A DNA stretch of 37,730 nt, from positions 62,600-100,329 of the forward strand of contig NZ_PKKM01000011.1 of the NCBI RefSeq assembly GCF_002847525.1, in the 5' to 3' direction. Origin of the DNA: Schaalia odontolytica (GTDB lineage: Bacteria; Actinomycetota; Actinomycetes; Actinomycetales; Actinomycetaceae). A model generated the notes under the pieces. That model saw only the letters and a list, made by a program, of their open reading frames with translations, had not been told where the DNA came from and did no database searches. Of the stretch, positions 18,283-26,925 are shown in pieces (position 1 is the stretch's first letter; every line of letters starts with the position of its first letter). A program made the position numbers and the translations under genes.

Positions 18283-18325
18283 GGTGTGGCCCGAGCCGAT
18301 TGGCTCGGGCCACACCTTTATTCTC
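18283..18325 (+). terminator. Rho-independent terminator of the sugar transferase gene
   Basis: Perfect 15-bp stem (GGTGTGGCCCGAGCC) with a GATT loop at 18283-18316, followed by TTTATTCTC. It starts 25 nt after the stop codon. Confidence 0.9.
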
Positions 18326-18814
18326 AACACCTCATCGTGCTCCATCAGCGGCTTGCCAGAACGCATACGACGGCGCAAACACGCGCGCCTCACCCATTGT
18401 GAGACCACGTCGACAAACGAACACCGTGCGATAGCGCTCGATTCACACTACGCGGCAGTGTGCACACAGTGAGCAGTTCACAACTCTTACGAGAGCTTGA
18501 CACTTAAACGCAGGAGCGCTCTTTACCACCTGCATTACAGGGAGCCGTCACACCCTCATAATGTTTTATGTGGGCCACGCCATTCACTGCATAACCCTTT
18601 TTAAGCATCCATCAAGAAGCGTTTTGAGACACGTTCAGCGCCACGTTCCCTCCCTCGTGCGCGCCCCTTATGCACTCCCGAAAGCCGACCACTGCTCATG
18701 CACGAAAGAGGGCCTGACCTGTCGCTTTCCACCTTGATGCAGCGCACGTCGCCATATGCGAGACCAGCCACAGCATCCATAGACGCCGACAGCCGTCACC
18801 AGTCGATCTGGCGA
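18326..18814. other. Gene-free interval, lower GC
   Basis: About 490 bp between the terminator of the sugar transferase and that of the WecG-type gene. GC falls towards 18480-18620. Short open frames occur but lack ribosome-binding sites and family features. A TTGACA near 18499 has no convincing -10. I see no RNA gene or repeat here. Confidence 0.5.
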
Positions 18815-18818
18815 TGCA

Positions 18819-18851
18819 AAGGAGGCCGGACCCCGCAGGGCCGGCCTCCTT
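18819..18851 (-). terminator. Terminator of the secreted protein-WecG operon
   Basis: 11-bp perfect inverted repeat AAGGAGGCCGG / CCGGCCTCCTT, 24 nt after the WecG-type stop, with a short CTTTG tail on the minus strand. Confidence 0.75.
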
Positions 18852-18875
18852 CACAGCGACTAGCGTCAACCTCTA

Positions 18876-19655
18876 TCAGCGAAGCGTCACACCACCGACC
18901 AGTCCGAGATCGTCGAAGCTACCCATCGCCTCGAGCCGCGAGATGAGCTCGGGCGCGTGAGCGACGAAGTCGAGGGCTTCGACGGTGTAGCGCTTGGTGA
19001 GGCGCTTGGGCTCGTGCGCGATGCGCCAGGCCCACCCGAGGCGGGCGGCGTGCACCCAGTTCGGGAAATAGTCGTCGGCAGCGCGCGCGTACTGGTCGAT
19101 CCAACCGCCCGCGGTGCACACGGACGCCTCGGGCAGGAGGTCGAGAACGAAGGACGCGACGACCTCCTGGAGGCCGGCCCCCAGGCCGACGATCACGAGG
19201 CGCGGATCGAAGGCAGTGAGCACCGAAGGATCGGCCTTCAGCCGACGAAGCCCCTCATATCCGTCGATGACCTGCACGTCGAAGCGCTGCAGGCGCTCGG
19301 CTGCAGCCTGACCAGCCTCGGGAACAGCCCCGATGAGGGTGATGCGAGTGCCATCCTCGAGGCGTTCAAAGACGTGCGGCAGGACGAGGTCCGCGGAGGT
19401 GCGGGCGACCTCGTGGCCTGCTGCGCGCAGACGCATCTGCAGGAGGGTCCCGTCGAAGCCGACGGTGTGCATGCGGGCAAGCGCACGGAAGTCGGCGTGC
19501 AGGAGGGACCAGTGGTTGAGCCACGTGGTCGTGTGCCCTCGGGTGAGCACGCGCTGCGCCATCGCGTCGAACGCGGGGTCGGTCGCGGGGGCGCCGACCG
19601 CGCCGGCGGCCTCGGCCTCTTCCGAGCCGCCGGCGGGGGTTGACGTCACGGTCAT
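18876..19655 (-). CDS. WecG/TagA/CpsF family glycosyltransferase (GT26)
   Basis: A 259-residue GT26 enzyme. Family members add the second sugar (for example ManNAc or ManNAcA) to the undecaprenyl-PP-linked first sugar. Visible blocks are VGFDGTLLQMRLRAAG, RTSADLVLPHVFERL carrying the conserved Asp, VIVGLGAGLQE (the G-L-G-x-P/G-x-Q-E motif, 155-164) and GWAWRIAHEPKRLTKRY at the C-terminus, the appendage that contacts the membrane in TagA. The first ~35 residues are an Ala/Glu/Gly-rich extension. The chosen ATG at 19655 has an excellent GAGGTGATC ribosome-binding site that includes the stop of the upstream gene. An in-frame GTG at 19664 is less likely. It lies 5 nt after a large secreted-protein gene, so the two are almost certainly one transcript. 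Confidence 0.9.
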   Translation of the reverse strand: MTVTSTPAGGSEEAEAAGAVGAPATDPAFDAMAQRVLTRGHTTTWLNHWSLLHADFRALARMHTVGFDGTLLQMRLRAAGHEVARTSADLVLPHVFERLEDGTRITLIGAVPEAGQAAAERLQRFDVQVIDGYEGLRRLKADPSVLTAFDPRLVIVGLGAGLQEVVASFVLDLLPEASVCTAGGWIDQYARAADDYFPNWVHAARLGWAWRIAHEPKRLTKRYTVEALDFVAHAPELISRLEAMGSFDDLGLVGGVTLR

Positions 19656-19660
19656 GGAGA

Positions 19661-22600
19661 TCACCTCACCAGGCTTGCCGTGAGATCAAAGGTCACGGAC
19701 GATGCTTTCGCGTAGTTGGCGTGCGATTCGACCGCGATACGGTTGACGCCATCCTTGAGCAGCTTGCGGGGCACCGTGATGCGCACGAGCTTGTTCTTCG
19801 CCGTAGTGAGGCCCACGTTGGAGGAGGCTCGCGTGTTGGCGTCGATCGTGCCCTCGGGCATGTTCACGCGCTTAATTTCGGTGCCGTTCACGTAGATGAC
19901 TGCACCATCGTCAACGCGGACATCGAGGGTGACCTCGAAGTCGGCGCTGAGGGTACCGAAGTTGACGTCACGCACGAAGTAGTTCGTGATGGCTCGGTCC
20001 GCCGCAGGCATCGTGAAGGGCGTACCGGCGTCGCGGTCGCCCCAGCCGAGCGGGCTGGCGCCGTGCTTCCACGAGGACAGGTCGGCGGTGGAGTTCCACT
20101 TGGCGTCGGGCGCTTCCTTGGAGTTCCAGTAGTTCCAGTACATGCCCGAGAACAGGAAGGGTCCGAAGTTAAGCGCAGACACGTCGAGGACCTCGAGGGG
20201 CTTGTCCGGGTCAGGCGTGAGCGGAACATCCGGCTGCGGCTGGGGTGCCGGCTCCGGTTCGGGCACGGGTTCGGGAGCAGGCTCGTCGCCCTTGGTGACG
20301 ACCTTGACCATGCCGTCGATGGTCATCGACGAGCTGGAGCGGTAGTTCAGGTGTGTTTCGACGGCCAGCGTGTTCGCGCCGGCGACCAGCTTGTCCGCGG
20401 GGACGAAGACCAGCTGTCGGTCGGCTCGCGCAGAGGGCGTCGAGACAGAGGCGGATGCGAATGTAGACGCGTCAACCGTTCCATCGCCCATGCGCTGGCG
20501 AGCCACCTCGTTGCCGTTGACGTACACCACGGCACCATCGTCAGCCGTCACGGCGACGTTGACGCCGCCGATGGCGGTGGGATCAGCGACCGTGAAGTTG
20601 ATTCGCGCGTAGGTGGTGACGGGGCGGGTCTTGGCCGTGCCCGGGGTCAGCTTCGTGTTGAGGCCGGGGCCGCCGTAGCCGATCGGGGATGCACCGCGGC
20701 TCCATGCAGAGTCGTCGAACGAGGTCTGGGCCCAGTTCTCGGCGACCGGATCGGTCGACCAGTGGTACGCCCAGGTGTCGTCCTCGTCCACGAGCAGCGA
20801 AGAATCGTCGGGCTGCGCGGGCTTACCGTTGGAGTCGACCACGTAGGCGTGCGTGGACGCGCCGCGCAGGCCGTCGGAGGCGACAGCGCGCACGAAGAAG
20901 CGGTTCTTGCCGCCCAGGGGCACGGTCACGGAGTTCGAGGTCGTGGTGGCGATCGGACGATCGTCACGCAGGATGTCGTAGGAGACGGCACCGGGCACGG
21001 AGGACCACTTGAGGGTCACCTGCTGGGAGTTGCCGTCGGAGGCGCGCAGGTTGGCGGGCACGGCGGGTGCGGTAGCGTTGCGCGCAGGCATGCGCACGAA
21101 GCCGCCGGACCACTGTCCCGAGGTGAGCGACGTGTAGGAGTAGTTGAAGTCGCCGCCTGCCCACAGCGCGCCGTCGTCGCCCATTTCGAGGGCCCACGCG
21201 CCGGTGAAACGCTGGGAGGACAGGCGGTAGGGGGTCCAGCCGAGCTGGCGGCCCGTGGCCTCGTCCCAGCCGCCGACCCACTGGATTTCGTCGGCGCGCG
21301 TCCAGGAGGTGCCCAGCGTCAGGTAGTGGTAGGCGTCCTGGAAGGCGAAGTCGGAGCAGTGGCACGAGGCGTAGACGACACCCGTGGCGGAGCGGGTGCT
21401 CGCCTGAACGTCTCCGCCGTTCTGCATGGTGATGGAACCCGAGGTGCGGGTCATCGAGTCGGAGTTGTATCCGAAGAGCGAGTGCTGCGAGCCGCCGAAG
21501 TACACGCGGCCGTTGCGCGCGGTGACGGTCTGCTGGTACTTGCCGATCAGGTAGGAGTGCTGGAAGGTCCAGGACGAGTCCAGCGCAGCGCCGGTGGCTG
21601 TGGACAGTCGACCCGCATTTTCGACGACCAGGTTGTGCGCGCGCGTGAAGTAGCCGGCAGCGTAGTAGTAGGTCTCGTTTTCGTCAACGTCGATATCAAT
21701 GACGGTGCCGTTGAACTCGGGGTTCCACGAGCGGTCGGGCTTGCCGTTGATATCGAGGCGCGCGCCGTTACGGGCATAGGTCCACGACGCACCGTTGCCC
21801 TGGAAGTGCGTGAAGATACCGCCCAGGTAGATGTGGTCGTTGATGATCTTGATGGACTTCACCGAGACGCGGCCACCGTTGGCGCCGGTGCGCGCCTGCA
21901 GGGTCCACGACGGGTCAATCTGACCGGTCGCCGGGTCGATCAGAACCGTGCCGACGTGGGTCTCACCGTTGACCTTCGTGAAGTCACCGACGACGAGCAG
22001 CTTACCGTTGGGTAGCTCGGCGAGGTCCTTAACCTGGTTGTTGAAGGAGAAGGTCTGTCCGTTCCACTCCCCCGTCGTCGCATCGAAGCCGGCGAGACCC
22101 GAGGATGCGATCTCCTGGCCGTTCTTACCCTTCTGCACGCCGGTGAAGTTACCGCCGACGTACATGGTCGAGCCGATCTGCTCGAAGGCCTGGACCTGGA
22201 TATTGCCTTCCTTGTAGGAACCGTTGAGGTTGCCGGTCACGCCCCAAGACATCGGCGAGGCGAACTCAGAAGCGGTGTCCTTCTGCTTTTCGGCGGGCGT
22301 GCCGCCGTCGCCGATGGCGCGGAAGCTGGCATCCGTCGAGCGCAGCTGCGGACGCACGTAGGCCTCGGCGTAGGGGTTGATGATCGAGCCGTTGTAGTGG
22401 AAGTACGACGTCGAGGAGGACGTGTCGGCCCACGACGTGGCGAGAGGGCCGTAACCCCAGCCCATCGTGTACTTGTTCTGCGCGGAGGCCGTCAGGTTGA
22501 CGTATCCCCAGCCAGTGTTCGTGCCGAAGCCCGACCAGACGATGCCGCCGTTGACCCACCACTCGCGGTTGAACTTCACGTCCACGGGGTGGGCGCTCTT

Positions 22601-23125
22601 AAAGGGCCAGATGAAGTCGCGCATCTTCGGGAAGCGCATGCGTACCGTCTGGTAGGCGGTGCCCCTGTGGTTCCAGGCGCGCTGGACCATGATGCCGTCA
22701 TCGAGGTCGGAGACCGCGGTGCCGCCGAGCAGGCCGTTGACGGTTTCGTGCGAGGCCTGGACGACGTCGAAGTCGCCGGCCGTACGCGGACGGGTCTTGA
22801 GCTTCTCCTGGTCGCCCTTCCCTTGGCTCCACGTCTCCCAGCCTTCGCGGCCGCGACCGATGAGGACCCAGCCGCCGCCGTCCGTGGTCTGGTCGCAGAA
22901 GAACTGGCCGGGGGCCTCCATGGTGGAGGTCTGCAGCCAGTACGTTCCGTTCTGAGAACGCGGGTCGTTCTGCTTGATTTCCCAGCACGAGGCCGCAGCG
23001 GTGGCCTCGCTCAGGCCATCGTGGAGCGGGTCGGCGGCTGCGTGGGCAGCCGGGGAGAATGCAAGAACGCTCAGGCCGGTCACTGATGCCAGTCCGAGCG
23101 CCATGCAACGGCGCATAAAACTCAT
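19661..23125 (-). CDS. Large secreted protein: fibrinogen-like, beta-propeller, Fn3 and jelly-roll-like domains (paralogue 1)
   Basis: 1154 residues. A signal peptide (1 to about 29, ending AHA) is followed by a fibrinogen C-terminal-like domain at 45-260 with CWEIKQNDPRSQNGTYWL and FFCDQTTDGGGWVLIG. A repeat region of beta-propeller type spans about 310-680 (MYVGGNFTGV, LLVVGDFTKVNGE, IYLGGIFTHF, LWAGGDF), with a CHC motif at 588-590. An Fn3 domain lies at 686-765. Two related modules at about 780-943 and 980-1154 carry FDDSAW, DDGAVVYVNG and VETHLNY signatures of galactose-binding-like jelly rolls and are split by a Pro/Glu linker. There is no LPXTG motif and no C-terminal membrane helix. 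Fibrinogen-like domains elsewhere bind acetylated sugars or sialic acid, so a lectin or adhesin role is plausible. GAGG precedes the ATG by about 6 nt. The WecG-type gene follows directly. Confidence 0.88.
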   Translation of the reverse strand: MSFMRRCMALGLASVTGLSVLAFSPAAHAAADPLHDGLSEATAAASCWEIKQNDPRSQNGTYWLQTSTMEAPGQFFCDQTTDGGGWVLIGRGREGWETWSQGKGDQEKLKTRPRTAGDFDVVQASHETVNGLLGGTAVSDLDDGIMVQRAWNHRGTAYQTVRMRFPKMRDFIWPFKSAHPVDVKFNREWWVNGGIVWSGFGTNTGWGYVNLTASAQNKYTMGWGYGPLATSWADTSSSTSYFHYNGSIINPYAEAYVRPQLRSTDASFRAIGDGGTPAEKQKDTASEFASPMSWGVTGNLNGSYKEGNIQVQAFEQIGSTMYVGGNFTGVQKGKNGQEIASSGLAGFDATTGEWNGQTFSFNNQVKDLAELPNGKLLVVGDFTKVNGETHVGTVLIDPATGQIDPSWTLQARTGANGGRVSVKSIKIINDHIYLGGIFTHFQGNGASWTYARNGARLDINGKPDRSWNPEFNGTVIDIDVDENETYYYAAGYFTRAHNLVVENAGRLSTATGAALDSSWTFQHSYLIGKYQQTVTARNGRVYFGGSQHSLFGYNSDSMTRTSGSITMQNGGDVQASTRSATGVVYASCHCSDFAFQDAYHYLTLGTSWTRADEIQWVGGWDEATGRQLGWTPYRLSSQRFTGAWALEMGDDGALWAGGDFNYSYTSLTSGQWSGGFVRMPARNATAPAVPANLRASDGNSQQVTLKWSSVPGAVSYDILRDDRPIATTTSNSVTVPLGGKNRFFVRAVASDGLRGASTHAYVVDSNGKPAQPDDSSLLVDEDDTWAYHWSTDPVAENWAQTSFDDSAWSRGASPIGYGGPGLNTKLTPGTAKTRPVTTYARINFTVADPTAIGGVNVAVTADDGAVVYVNGNEVARQRMGDGTVDASTFASASVSTPSARADRQLVFVPADKLVAGANTLAVETHLNYRSSSSMTIDGMVKVVTKGDEPAPEPVPEPEPAPQPQPDVPLTPDPDKPLEVLDVSALNFGPFLFSGMYWNYWNSKEAPDAKWNSTADLSSWKHGASPLGWGDRDAGTPFTMPAADRAITNYFVRDVNFGTLSADFEVTLDVRVDDGAVIYVNGTEIKRVNMPEGTIDANTRASSNVGLTTAKNKLVRITVPRKLLKDGVNRIAVESHANYAKASSVTFDLTASLVR

Positions 23126-23158
23126 GGGGTCCTCACAGGTATCGCGTAAATGGTTACT

Positions 23159-23202
23159 TCTATAGTGTCACGATAATTGCCACCGTTCAACCACTTGGTT
23201 AG
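23159..23202 (-). promoter_or_regulatory. Promoter and operator-like site of paralogue 1
   Basis: TCAACCACTTGGTTAG at 23187-23202 is a palindrome of type AACC-N4-GGTT. On the minus strand its last half continues into TTGAAC (23190-23185), a -35-like box. TATAGA at 23164-23159 is the best -10-like hexamer but gives 20-bp spacing; CACTAT at 23167-23162 gives 17 bp with a weaker match. The same operator-to--35 geometry is seen at 26873-26889. Confidence 0.5.
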
Positions 23203-23234
23203 GACAACGTGGGAGTCGTTTACCACATACAAGT

Positions 23235-23263
23235 CAACCCCCGCCAAAATAAGGCGGGGGTTG
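23235..23263 (-). terminator. Hairpin downstream of paralogue 2
   Basis: Perfect 11-bp stem CAACCCCCGCC / GGCGGGGGTTG with a 7-nt A/T loop, 90 nt after the stop of paralogue 2 and before the promoter of paralogue 1. Only a weak T-rich tail follows, so the terminator call is moderate. Confidence 0.6.
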
Positions 23264-23353
23264 TACCTGTCAACACGATTCACGAGCTGGATCGAACCAT
23301 TTTCACCGGCTCACACCTCGCGCGAACTCGAGAGGAAAAGAACGATTCTTCCC

Positions 23354-26300
23354 TTATTTCACAAGAGTCGCGTTCAGGTCGAAGGTCATCGAGGGCGAGC
23401 CCTTGTAGTTGAGGTGCTCCTCGACGCCGATGCGGTTCACGCCGCCTGTCAAGAGGCTCGCAGGGATGGTGACCTCGAGCAGATCGGAGGATGCCTTGGA
23501 GGCGCTCACAGCCGAGTTCGCGTAGGTGGTGTGAGTAATGTTTCCATCGGACATACGTTTCGTGTCGATGACCTTGCCATTGACTCGCAGAACCACGCCG
23601 TCATCCGCGCGCACCTTGACGGTCAGCGAGGTGTTCGGGGTGATCGCGCCCAGGTCGATGTCGCGCGCGAAGTAGTACGTGATCGCACGATCCTTCTTGG
23701 CAATATCGAGGGCGGTTACCGCGGCAGAGTCTCCCCAGCCAATCGGGCCGGAGCCACGGTTCCAGCTCTGGAGGGAGCCGGTCGTGGCCCAGTCGGAGGC
23801 GGGGGCTTCCGTCGAGGTCCAGTAGTTCCACTCGTCACCGGTCTGGATGACCGTGCCGGACTTGACGGAGGCCGCGTTGATCGGCTGCGTCGCATCGGTC
23901 GGCTCGGTGCTGCGCTCGGCGGGAACGGAGCTGTTGTCGTCCGGGGTGCCTTCCACGCGGAAGATGGAGGCCTGCATGGAGACGGTGGCCGTGCGCATGT
24001 AGTTGACGTGCGTTTCCACGGCAATGACGTTGTCGCCGGTCTTCAGCGCCGATGCGGGGACGAAGACCTCGGAGAGGGAGGCGGAGGCAGCGGCGAAGTT
24101 GGGCGCGGAGTCGGCGCGGGTCGCGTAGCTGACCGTGCCGGCACCCATGCGGGTGCGATCCACCTCGACGCCGTTGATGTAAACGACGGCGCCATCATCG
24201 GCCAGGTACTTGACGTTGATGCCCTTGAGGGCCTTCGCGTTGGCCACCTGGAAGTGCGTGCGGTAGTAGGTCGCCACGGGGCGCGAGCCCTTGGTGGCGA
24301 TCTGGGTCGCGATCGCGGAGTCGCCGTAGCCCAGCGGTGCTGCGCCGGTCGGCCACGCGGAGTCATCGAACGAGGCCTGGGCCCAGTTCTCGGGGGCGGC
24401 GCTGGCTTCGGCGCGGTAGTTCCACGTCGCGTTCGCTTCGAGCAGGACCGGGTTGGAGGCGTCGGCCTGGCCGGGGGCCGGAGCGGTGTAGACCGCGGTG
24501 GTTGCGGAGCGGTTGCCCTCGGCGTCGACGGCGCGCACGAAGTAGCGGTCCTCGCCGCCGCGCGGCACCTCGACACTGGTGGTCTCGGAGGTGGCGATCG
24601 GACGATCGTCGCGCAGAATCTCGTAGGACACGGCGTCGGCGACACCCTCCCAGGCGAGGGTCACGGTGGAATCGTTCGACGCAGAGGAGCGCAGGAGCGA
24701 GGGCGCCTCGGGCGCGACGTTGTCGCGGTTGTCGTAGCGAGCGAAGCCGCCGTTCCACTGGGTGCGGGTGGCATCGGTGTGGGAGAGGGTGAAGTCGCCG
24801 CCCACCCACAGGTTGCCGTAGTTATCGGTCGTCAGCGCCCAGGCGCCGGTCTTGCGGAGCGAAGAAAGCTCAAAGGGGGTCCACTTCAGGCTCTCGCCGG
24901 TGGCGGCATCCCACGCGCCAACCCACTTGATCTCGTCGACGCGCGACCAGGAGCCGTTCATCGACCAGACGTACATGTCCTGGTATGCAGCGTCGGAGCA
25001 GTGGCAGGAGCCGTAGATAACGCCCTTGGCGGACACGGTCGTGGCCTGGAGGTCGCCACCGTTGCTGAAGGTCATGGCACCGGAGACGCGCTGGTTGGTG
25101 GCAGTGTCGTAGCCGAACAGGGAGTGCTCGGAGCCGCCGACGTAGACGCGGTTGCCCGCCGTGGCGATGGTCTGCTGATACTTACCGGCAGTGGCGCTGG
25201 ACGGCACGAAGTCGAAGTCCGTGTCCACGGCCGCACCCGGCTGCGTGGAGAACTTGGCGGCGTACCAGGCGCGCTGATTACCGTGCGCCGTGGTGAAGTG
25301 GCCGCCCGCGTAGAAAGCGCTGTTCGCCTCGGAAACGCCAACGGCCTGAACGGCACCGCTGATCTCGGGGTTCCACGAACGGTCCGGGCGCCCGCTCAGG
25401 GAGACGCGTCCAGCATTACGCGCGTAAACCCGGGAGCTGCCACCGCCGGAGAGGTGGGTGAAGGCACCACCCATGTAGACGTTGCCGTCGTAGTAGGTCA
25501 GGGCACGAACGCTCACGGCGCCGCCGCGCAGCGCGTTGGTGATCTGTAGGTCCCACGAGGGGTCGATCTGACCGGTCGAGGGATTGATGACAACGGTACC
25601 GGAGTGGGCCTCGCCGTTGACGCGGGTGAAGTCACCGCCGACGAGGAGGCGGCCGTCAGGCAGGGCGAGGAGGGCCTTGACCTGCGCGTTGAAGTCGAAG
25701 GTCTGGCCGGTGAAGTCGCCGGTGGCCACGTCGAAGGCCGCAAGGCCGCGCGAGGAGATCTCGGCGCCCTTCTCACCCTGCTTAACGCCGGTGAAGTTGC
25801 CGCCCACGTACATGGTGGAGCCGACCTGAGCGAAGGCCTGGACCTGGATATTGCCCTCACGGACGGAGCCGTTGAGGTTACCGCTCACGCCCCACGAGGT
25901 CTTGGCGGCGTACTGCGAAACGGCAGCGGAGACCGTCGAGGCGCCGAGGCCCTCATTAGGGATGCGAGTGAAGGCAGAAGAGTCCGAGGAGATGCGCGGA
26001 CGCACGTAAGCCTCGGCGTAGGGGAAGACCGTCAGGCCCGACTTGCGGAAGTAGGAGGTCGCAGAGGTGACGTCACCGGTCCAGTTGGAGGCGAGAGCGC
26101 CGTAACCCCAGCCCATCTTCCAGCCCGTTGTACGGGCCGAGGGGTAGGTCTGCAGGCCGTTCCACTCGTTGTCGTAGCCGGTCAGGCCCCACATGAGGCC
26201 GGAGCGCCAGCCACCCTTGTCCAGCTGGACGTTGACCGGGTGGGCCATCTTGAAGGGCCACACGAAGTCGGTCATCTTCGGGAACTGAAGATCCATGGTC

Positions 26301-26809
26301 TGGTAGGAGCGGCCCGATGCGCTCCAGGAGCGCATGACGCGCACGCCGTCAGCCTGGTCCTTCACCGGCTCATTATTAAGCAGCTCGGTGACGGCCTTGT
26401 TGGACAGCTGGACGACCTCGAAGTCATCGGAGGTGCGCGAGCGAGCGGTCAGCTTCGCAGGATCACCCTTGCCACCGCTCCAGGATTCCCATCCTTCACG
26501 GCCGCGGCCGATCAAGACCCAGCCGCCGCCATCTGTCGTCTGGTCACAAAAGAACTGGGCGGGGTGATCCATCGCGGGAGTCTGGAGCCAGTAGGCACCG
26601 TCCGCTGCCTCGGGATTCCGCTGCTTAATATCCCAGCACGATGCGGCGGCAGTTGCAGCACTCAGGCCGTCGCGAACGATAGCCTGACCGGGTGCAGAAT
26701 CTCCCTGACCTGCACCAACAGCGTGAGCCGTCGGAGCAAGCGCGAGGGAAGCGCAGGCGACAATCGGCGCAGTTGCAAGGATTGCAAGGCGCGAAAGTGC
26801 AGAAGCCAT
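23354..26809 (-). CDS. Large secreted protein: fibrinogen-like, beta-propeller, Fn3 and jelly-roll-like domains (paralogue 2)
   Basis: 1151 residues from the ATG at 26809, which has AAAGG 8 nt upstream; an earlier in-frame ATG at 26863 would spoil the signal peptide. The domain order equals that of paralogue 1: a signal peptide ending APTAHA (residue 30), a fibrinogen-like domain at about 57-272 with CWDIKQRNPEAADGAYWL and FFCDQTTDGGGWVLIG, beta-propeller repeats (MYVGGNFTGV, LLVGGDFTRVNGE, VYMGGAFTHL, LWVGGDFTL) with a CHC motif, Fn3, and two jelly-roll-like modules ending ...SMTFDLNATLVK. It also lacks any sortase or membrane anchor. The two genes are a tandem duplication that has diverged along its whole length. 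Placed between the flippase and the GT26 gene, it is part of the glycan locus and has its own promoter. Confidence 0.88.
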   Translation of the reverse strand: MASALSRLAILATAPIVACASLALAPTAHAVGAGQGDSAPGQAIVRDGLSAATAAASCWDIKQRNPEAADGAYWLQTPAMDHPAQFFCDQTTDGGGWVLIGRGREGWESWSGGKGDPAKLTARSRTSDDFEVVQLSNKAVTELLNNEPVKDQADGVRVMRSWSASGRSYQTMDLQFPKMTDFVWPFKMAHPVNVQLDKGGWRSGLMWGLTGYDNEWNGLQTYPSARTTGWKMGWGYGALASNWTGDVTSATSYFRKSGLTVFPYAEAYVRPRISSDSSAFTRIPNEGLGASTVSAAVSQYAAKTSWGVSGNLNGSVREGNIQVQAFAQVGSTMYVGGNFTGVKQGEKGAEISSRGLAAFDVATGDFTGQTFDFNAQVKALLALPDGRLLVGGDFTRVNGEAHSGTVVINPSTGQIDPSWDLQITNALRGGAVSVRALTYYDGNVYMGGAFTHLSGGGSSRVYARNAGRVSLSGRPDRSWNPEISGAVQAVGVSEANSAFYAGGHFTTAHGNQRAWYAAKFSTQPGAAVDTDFDFVPSSATAGKYQQTIATAGNRVYVGGSEHSLFGYDTATNQRVSGAMTFSNGGDLQATTVSAKGVIYGSCHCSDAAYQDMYVWSMNGSWSRVDEIKWVGAWDAATGESLKWTPFELSSLRKTGAWALTTDNYGNLWVGGDFTLSHTDATRTQWNGGFARYDNRDNVAPEAPSLLRSSASNDSTVTLAWEGVADAVSYEILRDDRPIATSETTSVEVPRGGEDRYFVRAVDAEGNRSATTAVYTAPAPGQADASNPVLLEANATWNYRAEASAAPENWAQASFDDSAWPTGAAPLGYGDSAIATQIATKGSRPVATYYRTHFQVANAKALKGINVKYLADDGAVVYINGVEVDRTRMGAGTVSYATRADSAPNFAAASASLSEVFVPASALKTGDNVIAVETHVNYMRTATVSMQASIFRVEGTPDDNSSVPAERSTEPTDATQPINAASVKSGTVIQTGDEWNYWTSTEAPASDWATTGSLQSWNRGSGPIGWGDSAAVTALDIAKKDRAITYYFARDIDLGAITPNTSLTVKVRADDGVVLRVNGKVIDTKRMSDGNITHTTYANSAVSASKASSDLLEVTIPASLLTGGVNRIGVEEHLNYKGSPSMTFDLNATLVK

Positions 26810-26849
26810 GACACGACCTTTCGAAGGGAACGGAAACTTGTTGCATAAA

Positions 26850-26889
26850 TAATTACACAACAATCCCCTTCAGATCAACCGATTGGTCA
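26850..26889 (-). promoter_or_regulatory. Promoter and operator-like site of paralogue 2
   Basis: TTGATC (26878-26873) and TAATTA (26855-26850) on the minus strand are spaced by exactly 17 bp, a good primary-sigma promoter. TCAACCGATTGGTCA at 26875-26889 overlaps the -35 and matches YAACCNNTTGGTYA. Binding there would block RNA polymerase, so a repressor is the simplest reading. Confidence 0.65.
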
Positions 26890-26925
26890 AGGGGGCCTTT
26901 CACAGGTGCACCATGCACCCCATTT

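Noticed and set aside
18272..18472. Possible small gene after the sugar transferase
   Set aside because: It reads through a strong terminator hairpin and has no ribosome-binding site or conserved feature.
19640..25549. Very long plus-strand open frames (about 790 codons each) opposite the two secreted-protein genes
   Set aside because: They are antisense frames kept open by GC-rich codon bias. They are Gly/Val/Arg/His-rich, lack ribosome-binding sites and domains, and the minus-strand genes have clear signal peptides and motifs.
26905..26919. GGTGCA/TGCACC inverted repeat after the flippase as a terminator
   Set aside because: The stem is only 6 bp with a 3-nt loop and no U-tail; too weak to call.
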